Source of the DNA: Klebsiella quasipneumoniae subsp. quasipneumoniae
Lineage (GTDB): Bacteria > Pseudomonadota > Gammaproteobacteria > Enterobacterales > Enterobacteriaceae
NCBI RefSeq assembly: GCF_020525925.1
Contig: NZ_CP084876.1
Location: 4,340,001 to 4,404,000 of the forward strand
DNA length: 64,000 bases
Direction of reading: 5' to 3'
A program made the translations under genes and the position numbers. Below are positions 10,796 through 19,336 of this stretch, piece after piece; the stretch's first letter is position 1, and every line of letters starts with the position of its first letter. The notes beneath the pieces were generated by a model, which saw only the letters and a list, made by a program, of their open reading frames with translations, was not told where the DNA came from and ran no database searches.

Positions 10796-11685
10796 GCCGG
10801 ACTCCCCTGGGCCTCGGCCAGCACGCGGGCAAAATGCATCGCCGACAGCGTCGCGCCATAGAACCATACGGCCGGAACGCGCTGGAAGCGTCCCGCGCGC
10901 ACGAACGGCATCGCCTGCCACAGCGGGGTCGCCAGCAGCTGGGTCATCTCCCGCTCGTTACCATGATCAAAACAGATCACATCGGCCTCGTTAAACGCCG
11001 CCAGCCGGTCGATGCCAACGCTGACGCTGCCCCAGAACGCCGCTTCGCCGCGCCAGGCGTTTTTAATACCAAAGCGGTCAAGCACCTCCTGGAACAGGCA
11101 GTTTTCGCCAAACACCAGAACGTGGCGCGGATCGAGCAGGGAGATCATCAGCAGCGGACGGTCGCCGCGTCCGGCAAAGCGCGGCTTCAGGCTCGCCATC
11201 AGCGCCTCAAACTCCGCCAGGTGGCGCTGAGCCTGCTGCGGTTTGCCCAGCAGGTCAGCCATCTCCAGCAGCGAGCGCTGAGCCATCGCCAGCGGGCGTT
11301 TGCCGTCGCTAAAGGTGAATCCGCGACCGGGGGCGATACGCGCCAGCTTCTCCGGCGACGGGCCGTAGCCTGCTGACCAGACGATAAACGACGGTTTCAT
11401 CTGCGTCAGCAGCTCAAGATTGGGTTCAGTGCGCAGACCGACATCGATCACCGAGTCGGGCAGCGCGGGCTCGTTTACCCACAGGCGATAGTTAGGGATA
11501 TCGGCCACGCCGTAAGGCGTGACGCCCAGCGCCAGCAGCAGCTCCGCCGGCAGCCACTCCAGGGCGACCACACGCTGCGGGTCAACGTTCGCCGCCTGCG
11601 CGCCGCGCATCTGCCACAGCAGCGGCGAGAGCGCCATCGCGGTCAGCAGGCGACGTCGGGTTATCTGAGTCGGGGTCATCATCAA
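10792..11685 (-). CDS. fhuD: Iron(III)-hydroxamate periplasmic binding protein FhuD
   Basis: Binds ferrichrome, coprogen and similar hydroxamates in the periplasm and docks on FhuB. The protein is 297 residues. The N-terminus contains a twin-arginine signal (TRRRLLTAMALSP, residues 9-21), so export as a folded protein by Tat is likely, as in E. coli. VVALEWLPAELLLALG opens the class III binding fold. It overlaps fhuC and fhuB by 4 nt each, so the three genes are probably translationally coupled. Confidence 0.95.
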   Translation of the reverse strand: MMMTPTQITRRRLLTAMALSPLLWQMRGAQAANVDPQRVVALEWLPAELLLALGVTPYGVADIPNYRLWVNEPALPDSVIDVGLRTEPNLELLTQMKPSFIVWSAGYGPSPEKLARIAPGRGFTFSDGKRPLAMAQRSLLEMADLLGKPQQAQRHLAEFEALMASLKPRFAGRGDRPLLMISLLDPRHVLVFGENCLFQEVLDRFGIKNAWRGEAAFWGSVSVGIDRLAAFNEADVICFDHGNEREMTQLLATPLWQAMPFVRAGRFQRVPAVWFYGATLSAMHFARVLAEAQGSPA

Positions 11686-12479
11686 TAGACAAAGCTTACC
11701 GGCGCCGCGCCGGCCGGGTGCGGCAGGATCCCCATCGGGATGCCGTAGATTTGTTCCAGGGTGTCGCTGCGCATCAGTTCCGCCGGCGTCCCCTGGGCGA
11801 TCATTTCCCCGCCGCGCAGGGCCACCAGATAGTCGCAGTAGCGGGCCGCCATATTAATGTCGTGCAGGACGGCGATCACCGTCAGGCCGCGCTGCTGGCT
11901 GAGACGATGCACCAGCGCGAGGACATCAACCTGATGGGCGATATCCAGCGCCGAGGTGGGTTCATCGAGCAGCAGACAGCGGCTATCCTGCGCCACCAGC
12001 ATGGCGATCCACGCCCGCTGACGTTCGCCGCCGGAGAGGCTGTCCACCAGACGATGGGCGAGCGGCTTCAGCCCTACCAGCGCAATCGCCTCTTCCACTT
12101 TCTCGCGGTCCGCCGCGCCAAAGCGACCCAGCGCGCCGTGCCACGGATAGCGGCCGATCGCCACCAGCTCGCGCACCGTCATACCTTCGGCCGGCGGCAG
12201 CTGCTGCGGCAGATAGGCCACTTTGCGGGCAAAGGCTTTGCTGCCCCAGCTCTCCAGCGGCTGGCCGTCCAGCAGCACATCGCCTGCGGAAGGCGGCTGA
12301 TGGCGGCCAAGCATTTTCAGTAACGTCGACTTGCCGGAGCCATTATGGCCGATCAGGCCTGTGACTTTTCCGGCCGGGAAGGTGAGCGAGAGCGGATGGA
12401 GCAACGTGCGGCCAGGCACACGGAAAGTGACGCGATCCAGCGCGAAGGTGGTTTCTGCGTGCGGAGTCTGTTCCTGCAT
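11682..12479 (-). CDS. fhuC: Iron(III)-hydroxamate ABC transporter ATPase FhuC
   Basis: Cytoplasmic ATPase that powers FhuB-mediated hydroxamate uptake. The protein is 265 residues. Walker A GHNGSGKST lies at 44-52, then Q-loop YLPQQLPP, signature LSGGERQR, Walker B CLLLDEPTSALD and the switch histidine in AVLHDINMA. It sits 45 bp after fhuA, with a stable hairpin in the gap, and overlaps fhuD by 4 nt. Second gene of the Fur-controlled operon. Confidence 0.96.
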   Translation of the reverse strand: MQEQTPHAETTFALDRVTFRVPGRTLLHPLSLTFPAGKVTGLIGHNGSGKSTLLKMLGRHQPPSAGDVLLDGQPLESWGSKAFARKVAYLPQQLPPAEGMTVRELVAIGRYPWHGALGRFGAADREKVEEAIALVGLKPLAHRLVDSLSGGERQRAWIAMLVAQDSRCLLLDEPTSALDIAHQVDVLALVHRLSQQRGLTVIAVLHDINMAARYCDYLVALRGGEMIAQGTPAELMRSDTLEQIYGIPMGILPHPAGAAPVSFVY

Positions 12480-12496
12480 AGCGATAACCTGATAAA

Positions 12497-12516
12497 GGGC
12501 GCGGCGAACCGCGCCC
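12497..12516 (-). promoter_or_regulatory. Intercistronic hairpin between fhuA and fhuC
   Basis: Perfect 8-bp GC stem (GGGCGCGG / CCGCGCCC). On the transcribed minus strand the loop is UUCG and the hairpin is followed by UUUAUC. It resembles a leaky terminator or an mRNA-end protector. Either would make the receptor more abundant than the transporter subunits. Confidence 0.7.
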
Positions 12517-12524
12517 GTAGGTGG

Positions 12525-14732
12525 TTAGAAACGGAAGGTGGCGGTGGCGACGACCTGACGTCCGGCCCCCCAGTAGCAGGCGTATTCGCTGTAGCAACTG
12601 GAGACATATTCGCGGTCGAACAGGTTGTTGACGTTGACGCCGACCGACGAGCCCGGCAGGCCAAAGCGCGCCAGATCGTATTTCACCGTCGCATCCATCA
12701 GCGCATAACCGGCCACACTAAAGGCATCATTTTTCTTACCGGTACTGGTGTCATTTTTGTAGTAGCTGACCGTTGAACCGATATAGCGCGCCCCGGCCCC
12801 AATCGTCAGACCGCTCAGCGCGGTTTCGTGGAAGGTATAATCCGCCCACAGGGAGGCCATGTTACGCGGCACTTCCGCCGGACGTTTACCGTTGAACACC
12901 GTATCGTGAGTGTACTCCGCATCGGTGTAGCTGTAGGCTGCGGTGACGTTAATATTGGCGTTCACCGCCGCCTTCGCCTCCAGCTCAAGGCCGCGGGAGC
13001 GGATTTCGCCGGTCTGGATGCTGAACGCCTGGTTAGCCGGATCCGCCGTCAGGTTCTTGTCTTTGGTCAGCTGATAGACCGCCGCGGTGACCACCACCGG
13101 CATATCTTTCGGCACATATTTCACGCCGGCTTCATACTGCTTACCGCGCGACGGATCGAACGGCTTACCGCTGCTGCTGGATCCCGATACCGGTTCAAAC
13201 GATTCGCTGTAGCTGAAGTACGGAGAGATACCGTTATCGAACAGGTAGTTGATGCCTCCGCGCCAGCTGAACTGCTGGTCGTGGTTCTCCGCCAGGCTGT
13301 TGGTGGCGCGGGTTAACGTTGAGGTCGTGGCGTAATCGTAACGGCCGCCCAGGGTCATCACCCATTTATCCCACTCCATCTGATCCTGCGCGTACAGGCC
13401 AGTCTGCTCCATCCGGTTGAGCACCGCGTACGGGAAGGTGACCTGAATATTCGGGTTGCCGTACTGCGGATTGTTCATGCTGATGGGATCCGCCGTCCCG
13501 TAGTCGGCATCCACATCGTTACGCATCCGCGAGTAGTCCACGCCGGTCAGCAGGGTATGGCTAACCGCGCCGGTGGCGAAATCAGACTGCAGCTGAGTAT
13601 CGACGGTGAAGGTGTTCAGGTGCTCGTCGGAGCGCACATAGGCGCGATTCATGTAGCCCGGCGCGACATAGCCGTTGCCGTACACCGAACGATAGAGCGT
13701 ATGCACATCGGCATAGCGCAGGTTCTGCCGCACGGTAAAGGTGTCATCGAACTGATGGGAGAAGCTGTAGCCCACCATCTTCTGGCGGCGGGAGATTTTA
13801 TTATCCGCCTCGCCTTCGTTGAAATCGGTCGGCAGCTTATGCGCCTTACCGTTGGCGTCGTAATACGGCACCACGGTGCCTTCGCGCGGCAGCCAGCCGT
13901 AGTAGCCCGCATCCGGATCATTCTGGAAGTTGCTCAGGAAGGTGAAGTCGGTTTTATCGTCCGGACGCCAGCTAAAGGAGGGCGCCACCGCGTAGCGGGT
14001 CGATTTCGCCATCTGCTGCTGGGCATCCTGGCTGCGGCCCAGGCCGGTCAGGCGGTAGGACCAGACGCCGGCATCATCAATGGCGTCGCTGAAGTCAAAC
14101 CCGGTCTGCCACAGATTGTCGGTGCCCATCTTAAACTGCACTTCTTTCAGCGGCTCGGTGGTCGGGCGTTTGCTGACCATGCTGACGATACCGCCCGGGT
14201 TGCTGTTGCCGTACAGCACCGAGGTTGGCCCGCGCATCACTTCCACGCGCTCCAGGAAGTAAGGATCCATGGAGACTTCAGAGTAGTTATTCCCCTGCAG
14301 CTTCATGCCGTCCAGATACTGGTTGGTGTTGACGGTCGTCGAGGTGGTGAAGCCGCGAATGGTGACCACGTCATAGGTGGTCGAACTGCCGCGGGTGGAG
14401 AAGACGCTTGGCGTATAGGAGAGCGCCTCTTTTACCGTCGTCGGCTGGCGCATCTCCATCTCCTGGCGCGTCACCACCGACACAGACTGCGGCGTTTTTT
14501 CAATCGGGGTATCGGTTTTCGTCGCCGTGGCGGAACGTTTCGCCGCGATGGTCGGCGCCGGTCCCCAGGCGCTTTCCTGGGCGGCCGGGGCGGCAACGAC
14601 GGTAATGGTTTCTTCTTGCTTCGGTTGTTCTGCTGCCTGTGCGTAGACAGACATGCCGCTAACCGCCGTGGCTACTACAGCTGCGACTTTACGCAGCGAG
14701 TGGTTTGGCTGAGCAGTTTTTGGACGCGCCAT
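12525..14732 (-). CDS. fhuA: Ferrichrome outer membrane receptor FhuA
   Basis: TonB-dependent receptor for ferrichrome and a phage/colicin receptor in E. coli. The protein is 735 residues. A signal peptide of about 33 residues precedes the TonB box ETITVVAA. The plug domain includes TPQSVSVVTRQEM and RGPTSVLYGNSNPGGIV. The 22-strand barrel ends in an aromatic C-terminus (ATFRF), the BAM signal. Heads the fhuACDB operon behind a Fur box. Substrate is inferred from the operon and overall similarity. Surface loops differ from E. coli, so phage specificity cannot be predicted. Confidence 0.95.
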   Translation of the reverse strand: MARPKTAQPNHSLRKVAAVVATAVSGMSVYAQAAEQPKQEETITVVAAPAAQESAWGPAPTIAAKRSATATKTDTPIEKTPQSVSVVTRQEMEMRQPTTVKEALSYTPSVFSTRGSSTTYDVVTIRGFTTSTTVNTNQYLDGMKLQGNNYSEVSMDPYFLERVEVMRGPTSVLYGNSNPGGIVSMVSKRPTTEPLKEVQFKMGTDNLWQTGFDFSDAIDDAGVWSYRLTGLGRSQDAQQQMAKSTRYAVAPSFSWRPDDKTDFTFLSNFQNDPDAGYYGWLPREGTVVPYYDANGKAHKLPTDFNEGEADNKISRRQKMVGYSFSHQFDDTFTVRQNLRYADVHTLYRSVYGNGYVAPGYMNRAYVRSDEHLNTFTVDTQLQSDFATGAVSHTLLTGVDYSRMRNDVDADYGTADPISMNNPQYGNPNIQVTFPYAVLNRMEQTGLYAQDQMEWDKWVMTLGGRYDYATTSTLTRATNSLAENHDQQFSWRGGINYLFDNGISPYFSYSESFEPVSGSSSSGKPFDPSRGKQYEAGVKYVPKDMPVVVTAAVYQLTKDKNLTADPANQAFSIQTGEIRSRGLELEAKAAVNANINVTAAYSYTDAEYTHDTVFNGKRPAEVPRNMASLWADYTFHETALSGLTIGAGARYIGSTVSYYKNDTSTGKKNDAFSVAGYALMDATVKYDLARFGLPGSSVGVNVNNLFDREYVSSCYSEYACYWGAGRQVVATATFRF

Positions 14733-14752
14733 GGGTATATCTCTGATGAAAG

Positions 14753-14785
14753 TGAATGATAACGTAAACGAGAATTATTATTATG
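14753..14785 (-). promoter_or_regulatory. Fur box region upstream of fhuA
   Basis: The segment read on the plus strand as AATGATAACGTAAACGAGAA and continuing TTATTATTA contains overlapping Fur-type GATAAT-like hexamers in both orientations. It lies 20-50 bp before the fhuA start. It closely matches what I recall of the E. coli fhuA operator, so iron repression is expected. Confidence 0.8.
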
Positions 14786-14913
14786 ACGGGCGATATAATA
14801 GGCGAAACGTTGAAGGCAAGGCAAGCGATATGCCTGTCGCTGCGGGCTGAAGGCTGAATTAATAACCAGATAGTTATTATGGAGTTAAAGAGCCGTTAAC
14901 TTTTTTACAGGCA

Positions 14914-14947
14914 TAAAAAAACCCCTTAATACTTTCGTCTTAAGGGG
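14914..14947 (-). terminator. Terminator of mrcB
   Basis: On the minus strand ACCCCTTAA-(loop GACGAAAGTA)-TTAAGGGGT is followed by seven T. It starts 20 bp after the mrcB stop and isolates mrcB from the fhu operon. Confidence 0.93.
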
Positions 14948-14966
14948 TCTGGTCTTAGGGCTTAAA

Positions 14967-17522
14967 TCAGTTACTGCCGAACATATCCTTGATCCAGCCC
15001 GCGACGCCGTCGCTCTTCTCCTGCTGCTTCGGCGGCTGCTGTTGCTGCTGCTGTTGCTGCTGAGGCTGCTGCTGCCCGGACTGATTGAACGGGTTGTTCG
15101 CTTCCTGCTGCTGCAACTGCTGCTGCTGCATCATTTCGCCCTGGCGGCACAGCGCATCCGGCTGCGTCGTCCACACCGGCAGCGAACGCATACCGCCGCT
15201 GCAGACGAAGTTGCCGTTGCTGTCCACGCCCATGTCGACCACGTCCTCAGGCGCCGTCAGCACCAGCGGCGTTGGCGTCTGGTTCGCCAGATAACGCTGG
15301 TAAATCGACATCGCACCGCTGGCGCCGTACAGTTTGGTTGGCTGGTTATTATCGCGACCCACCCAGGTGATGGTCACCTGGCTACCGTCGATCCCGGCAA
15401 ACCAGGTATCGACGTTATTGTTGGTGGTCCCGGTTTTCCCCGCCAGATGGAGGCCCGGATACTTCGCGCCCAGCTGGCGCCCCGTCCCGCGCTGCACCAC
15501 CTGCTGCATGGTCCACAGCGTCATGTAGGCCGCCTGGGCAGGCACCGCGCGCTCCGCCTGCGGGTAGCTCTGATACAGCACCGTGCCATCTTCCGCAATC
15601 ACTGACCGCAGGGCGGAGAGTGGCGCACGGTTGCCGCCGCTGGCGATGGTCTGGAAGGCCTGGGCCACTTCAATTGGCGTCAGGTTCAGCGCGCCAAGCA
15701 GCATCGCCGGCACGGCGTTGAGCTGATTCTTCGGCGCCCCCAGTTTGGTCCAGGTATCGACCACCGCCGGCAAGCCCAGCGCCATCCCGAGGTTAACCGT
15801 CGGCACGTTCATCGAACGGGTCAGGGCATCCACCAGCATCACCTGGCCGCTGAAGCGACGATCGTCGTTCTGCGGCGACCAGGTCTGGCCGTTGGACAGG
15901 CGAATGGTCACTGGCGCATCGGCGATCCACGTATTCAGGCGATACTGGTTCGGCTGGCTCAGCGCGGTCAGATAGGTCGCCGGCTTGGCCAGAGAACCAA
16001 TCGACCGGCGGGCCTGCATCGCACGGTTGTAGCCGGCGAACTGCGGCTCCGCGCCGCCGACCATCGCCCGCACTTCACCGGTAAAGCGGTCCACCACCAC
16101 CATGGCGGTTTCCAGATCTGCCAGCTTGCGCTGTTTCTTCAGTACCGGGATCCCTTCAGTAGCCGCTTTTTCCGCGGCATCCTGCGCCACCGAGTCGAAG
16201 GTCGTGAAGATCTTCACGCCGGAGAGATCTTTCACTTTATCGCCCAGCTTCGCCTGCAGCTCCTGACGCACCATCTGCATAAACGCCGGCTGCGGTGAAA
16301 TCACCCCGCCGCGCGGCTGCACGCCCAGCGGACGCGCGCTCAGCATGTCGTACAGCTCCTGGTCGATGACCTGCTGCTGCTGCAGCAGACGCAGCACCAG
16401 ATTGCGTCGCTCAAGGGCCAGTTTCGGGTTGCGCCACGGGTTATAGACCGAGGCCCCTTTCACCATCCCCACCAGCAGCGCCTGCTGGTCGAGGCTCAGC
16501 TCTTCCACCGGACGGCCAAAGTAGTACAGGCTGGCCAGCGGGAAGCCGCGAATTTCGTTATCGCCGCTCTGACCGAGGTACACCTCGTTCATATACAGCT
16601 CAAGGATGCGATCCTTGCTGTAGCGGGCGTCGACGATCAGCGCCATGTACGCTTCGTTGGCTTTACGCCAGTAGGAGCGTTCGCTGGAGAGGAACAGGTT
16701 TTTCACCAGCTGCTGGGTCAGGGTACTTGCCCCCTGCACCGTCCGGCCTGCCGTCAGGTTCGCCAGCACCGCACGGCCGATGGAATAGAGGCTGATACCA
16801 TCATGCTCGTAGAAGTGGCGGTCTTCGGTCGCCAGCAGCGTATCCACCAGCAGGTCGGGAAAGCCGCTGCGCTTCACGAACAGACGCTGCTCGCCGTTCG
16901 GCGACTGCAGCATGGTGATAAGTCGCGGATCGAGACGGAAGAAACCGAACTGGCGGTTGTTATCCATATTCTCGATGGTTTCCAGATGGTCGCCATCGAA
17001 GGTCAGACGCGCGCGCACCTGCCCTTCTTTACTGTCCGGGAAATCGAACGGACGGCGGATCATCTCGATGCTGTTGGCCTGCACCGTATATTCGCCGGGA
17101 CGCGTCATCGCGCTGACCTGACGATACTGGGTGGCGTTCAGCAGACGCACCATCTCGTTTTTGCTGATCTGCATGTCCGGCTCAAGGTTCACCATTCGGC
17201 CATAGACCGCGGCCGGCAGCTCCCAGACTTTACCGTCAATGCGGCTGCGGATTTTCTGGTCGAGGTAGACGCCATAGGCGGCAATCAGCACCGCGAAGAC
17301 AATCCCCAGCTTGACCAGCAGCCACAGCCAGCTGCGCTTACGACGAGGCTTGCCACCTTTGCCTTTGGCTTTTCTCGGCACCGGTTTCTCATCCTCATAA
17401 TCATCGTCATCATACTCGTCGTCGTAGTCCTCTTCCCGGACCCGGCGACGGGTGACTTTCTGTTTTGTCGGACGTGGGGGTCTTCCCTTACGTCCGATAG
17501 GCTCGCGGTCATCTCCCGCCAT
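14967..17522 (-). CDS. mrcB: Penicillin-binding protein 1B (bifunctional peptidoglycan synthase)
   Basis: Polymerises glycan strands and cross-links peptides; an inner-membrane enzyme activated by LpoB. The protein is 851 residues. There is an acidic/basic cytoplasmic tail (1-66), a TM segment near 67-87, a UB2H domain and a GT51 domain with the catalytic Glu in [11 protein letters not shown]. The transpeptidase domain has the nucleophile Ser in [10 protein letters not shown] and the KTG motif in AGKTGTTNN. The C-terminal tail is very glutamine-rich and length-variable relative to E. coli. ATG 17522 was chosen over an upstream TTG because GGAG precedes it and [10 protein letters not shown] matches E. 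coli. Confidence 0.96.
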   Translation of the reverse strand: MAGDDREPIGRKGRPPRPTKQKVTRRRVREEDYDDEYDDDDYEDEKPVPRKAKGKGGKPRRKRSWLWLLVKLGIVFAVLIAAYGVYLDQKIRSRIDGKVWELPAAVYGRMVNLEPDMQISKNEMVRLLNATQYRQVSAMTRPGEYTVQANSIEMIRRPFDFPDSKEGQVRARLTFDGDHLETIENMDNNRQFGFFRLDPRLITMLQSPNGEQRLFVKRSGFPDLLVDTLLATEDRHFYEHDGISLYSIGRAVLANLTAGRTVQGASTLTQQLVKNLFLSSERSYWRKANEAYMALIVDARYSKDRILELYMNEVYLGQSGDNEIRGFPLASLYYFGRPVEELSLDQQALLVGMVKGASVYNPWRNPKLALERRNLVLRLLQQQQVIDQELYDMLSARPLGVQPRGGVISPQPAFMQMVRQELQAKLGDKVKDLSGVKIFTTFDSVAQDAAEKAATEGIPVLKKQRKLADLETAMVVVDRFTGEVRAMVGGAEPQFAGYNRAMQARRSIGSLAKPATYLTALSQPNQYRLNTWIADAPVTIRLSNGQTWSPQNDDRRFSGQVMLVDALTRSMNVPTVNLGMALGLPAVVDTWTKLGAPKNQLNAVPAMLLGALNLTPIEVAQAFQTIASGGNRAPLSALRSVIAEDGTVLYQSYPQAERAVPAQAAYMTLWTMQQVVQRGTGRQLGAKYPGLHLAGKTGTTNNNVDTWFAGIDGSQVTITWVGRDNNQPTKLYGASGAMSIYQRYLANQTPTPLVLTAPEDVVDMGVDSNGNFVCSGGMRSLPVWTTQPDALCRQGEMMQQQQLQQQEANNPFNQSGQQQPQQQQQQQQQPPKQQEKSDGVAGWIKDMFGSN
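15021..15133. repeat. CTG/CAG-rich microsatellite in the 3' end of mrcB
   Basis: Two clusters of CTG/TTG triplets (15034-15075 and 15103-15133), read on the coding strand as CAG/CAA, encode runs of up to nine glutamines in the PBP1B tail. Length change by slippage would stay in frame. Confidence 0.8.
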
Positions 17523-18109
17523 GCTTTTTCTCCGCAACGTTCAGGCGCAAAGGCCTGATTCTCAATACTTCCCCTGTTCAGAGGAAGAAGAAATCTCTCA
17601 AATTAACGTCCTGGCTGCTTACCCTCGGGACGACAACCTGCTGGCGGGCAGAACGCGCCGCCCACCTTTCAAAGGGTTGGTTTGCTTCGTTTCACATGAT
17701 ACTAACAATAAAAATTCACCATAAAATCATTGTGTTAAACGCATCACTGGCAGAATGAGTCAGAACATAGCACGTAATGTTCAGGGCATACAGGATAGCA
17801 CTAAAATGCGACATTCTTAACCAGCATTTTACCTCGTGCTCACGTAACAAGATGGGAAAGAGTATGTTTTTTAATAACATAAAAAATGACGCTCGCCCTG
17901 ATGCCAAATGCGGCGGCATCATCTGCCGCAGAAAATATATTTTCCGGCCGCCAATGTTTATTATTGAAAGAAGTAAAGGGGATTAATCGAGTTTCTGCCA
18001 ATAAAAATGAGAGCCTGTTAACATTTATGCAGAATCATATTTTATGATGACACCAGGGAAATATTTGTTAAACTAGCGGCCAGTGATTCATTATTTTGAT
18101 TACTCTACT
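17523..18109. other. AT-rich intergenic region between mrcB and pulS (left border of the pul insertion)
   Basis: 587 bp with clearly lower GC than its flanks. It holds the divergent promoters of mrcB and pulS, a GCGGCA/TGCCGC hairpin (17911-17927 area) and a 14-bp AT palindrome GAAAATATATTTTC (17931-17944). A 69-codon frame (17777-17986, plus) has no recognisable product and a poor ribosome site, so I do not call it a gene. No integrase, IS or attachment-site duplication is visible. Confidence 0.6.
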
Positions 18110-18484
18110 ATGCGCATTCCGCTTATATTTCCGCTTTGCGTGGTGGCCGTGCTCTCTGGCTGCCAACAGAAACCCGCCTCAACGCTCAGTCCGGCCATCA
18201 GTAGCCAGGCGCAGCTCGAGCAGCTCTCGTCCGTGGCGGCAGGAACGCGCTATCTCAAGAATAAATGTAATCGTAGCGATCTGCCCGCCGATGAAGCTAT
18301 TTATCGCGCGGCGGTGAATGTCGGCAAAGCGCGCGGCTGGGGAAATATTGACCCGGCAACGTTAAGCCAAAATAGCGACCGGCTTTACCAACAGCTTTTA
18401 CAGGACAGCACCCCGGAAGCCGCGCAGTGCAGTCAATTTAATCGCCAGCTTGCTCCCTTTATTGCCAGCCTGCGCGGCGACTAA
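18110..18484 (+). CDS. pulS: Type II secretion pilotin lipoprotein PulS
   Basis: Outer-membrane lipoprotein that binds the C-terminal S-domain of the secretin PulD, protects it and pilots it to the outer membrane. It is 124 residues from ATG 18110. The signal MRIPLIFPLCVVAVLSGC ends in lipobox LSGC with lipidated Cys18 and Gln at +2, favouring outer-membrane sorting. The mature domain has the PulS/OutS pattern RYLKNKCNRSDLP ... ARGWGN ... CSQFNRQLAP, with two cysteines that can pair. The frame extends to GTG 18083, but the lipoprotein signal fixes ATG 18110. The adjacent pul operon supports the role. Confidence 0.93.
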   Translation: MRIPLIFPLCVVAVLSGCQQKPASTLSPAISSQAQLEQLSSVAAGTRYLKNKCNRSDLPADEAIYRAAVNVGKARGWGNIDPATLSQNSDRLYQQLLQDSTPEAAQCSQFNRQLAPFIASLRGD

Positions 18485-18498
18485 GCAAAATATCTTCA

Positions 18499-18518
18499 AC
18501 GCGCATTTTATTGCGCGT
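18499..18518. terminator. Hairpin between convergent pulS and pulB
   Basis: ACGCGCA-TTTTAT-TGCGCGT sits in the 39-bp gap between the two stops. There is no long U tract, so it is a moderate candidate terminator for both genes. Confidence 0.55.
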
Positions 18519-18523
18519 GCCCC

Positions 18524-19081
18524 TTATTCGCCTTTCGGCTCCTCGTCAATTTTCCCCCCGGGCCAGTCCTCCAGCGCCGCGAGGGTAAAGGTCGTGCCGT
18601 TGAAGCTAAAGATCGTCACATCCTGCTGGATCTGCTCCACCACCAGATTGGGCAGCGGGGAGTCGCCCTCCGTCCACGCTTTGCCATTTAACACAATGCT
18701 GCGCTTTTCCGCTAACGAGGCGTAGACATGCGCGCTATAGCGCAGAGGCGGCAGCGTATCGCTGTCCACCACCGGCGCGGCGGGCGCGCTGGGTTTTGTC
18801 GCCGGCGGCGGCGTCTTTGGCGCGGCCTCTCCGGCTGCGGTTAACGGCAGAAGCGCCGCATGCGCCACCGGCAAGGGCAGCGTTTGCGGCGGTGCCGGAT
18901 GACGCCACTGCTCGCCGCCAAACCAGCCGAGCGCGAATAATAATCCGGCGTACAGCGGGATAATCCAGCCTGGGATCTGCACCATCCGGCCGCGGATCAC
19001 CGGCGCGTCCGCCTGCGCGGAAGGCGGCTGATGCGCCACCAGCGGGGGGATCCCTCTTTCACTGTCATCACGAACAATCAC
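18524..19081 (-). CDS. pulB: Type II secretion accessory protein PulB (GspB-like)
   Basis: About 185 residues with a cytoplasmic N-terminus, one TM segment (about WIIPLYAGLLFALGWF), a Pro/Ala-rich periplasmic linker and a C-terminal GspB domain (PLRYSAHVYASLAEKRSIVLNG...). In other systems GspB with GspA helps the secretin cross peptidoglycan; no GspA gene is present here. The frame opens at GTG 19102, but AGGAG lies inside that extension, so GTG 19081 (spacing 6 nt) or GTG 19084 is the likelier start. Downstream of pulA on the same strand, across a 250-bp repeat-bearing gap. Confidence 0.85.
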   Translation of the reverse strand: MIVRDDSERGIPPLVAHQPPSAQADAPVIRGRMVQIPGWIIPLYAGLLFALGWFGGEQWRHPAPPQTLPLPVAHAALLPLTAAGEAAPKTPPPATKPSAPAAPVVDSDTLPPLRYSAHVYASLAEKRSIVLNGKAWTEGDSPLPNLVVEQIQQDVTIFSFNGTTFTLAALEDWPGGKIDEEPKGE

Positions 19082-19113
19082 CACGATCTCCTGTTCCCTC
19101 ACGATAACGAGAA

Positions 19114-19328
19114 GGCGCCCTTACGGGCGCCCCAAACGGCTGACAAAGCGCAATCTTCAGGGATTGCCCGGCGGCGCTGCGCTTGCGCGGGCCTACAGCT
19201 AACTGCATAACGGTTTGATATTGCAGTCCTTCACAGGCCGGGTAAGGCGAAAGCCGCCACCCGGCAGAAAGGCGGCACAATATCAAACCAGGTTTGTCAT
19301 CAGCCAGAGGCGCCCTTACGGGCGCCCC
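19114..19328. repeat. REP-like cluster with duplicated 20-bp GC hairpin between pulA and pulB
   Basis: GGCGCCCTTACGGGCGCCCC occurs twice as an exact direct copy (19114-19133 and 19309-19328), each able to fold as a hairpin. Between them an inverted pair GGTTTGATATT (19212-19222) / AATATCAAACC (19279-19289) encloses a REP-like GCCGGGTAAGGCG ... CGCCACCCGGC core. A second REP-like core (near 19167-19196) lies to its left. This is a BIME-type cluster that can end or stabilise pulA mRNA. Confidence 0.85.
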
Positions 19329-19336
19329 ACGTCACG

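Noticed and set aside
10796..10921. 42-codon N-terminal extension of fhuB
   Set aside because: It would lie inside fhuD; the 4-nt overlapping ATG and the membrane-protein N-terminus fit 10795.
13557..14759. 400-codon plus-strand frame
   Set aside because: Lies antisense to fhuA, with Arg/His/Gly-rich composition typical of a shadow frame in GC-rich DNA; no plausible start site.
17523..18109. Searched for integrase, IS ends or att duplications at the pul border
   Set aside because: None recognisable by eye; only AT-rich sequence and short palindromes.
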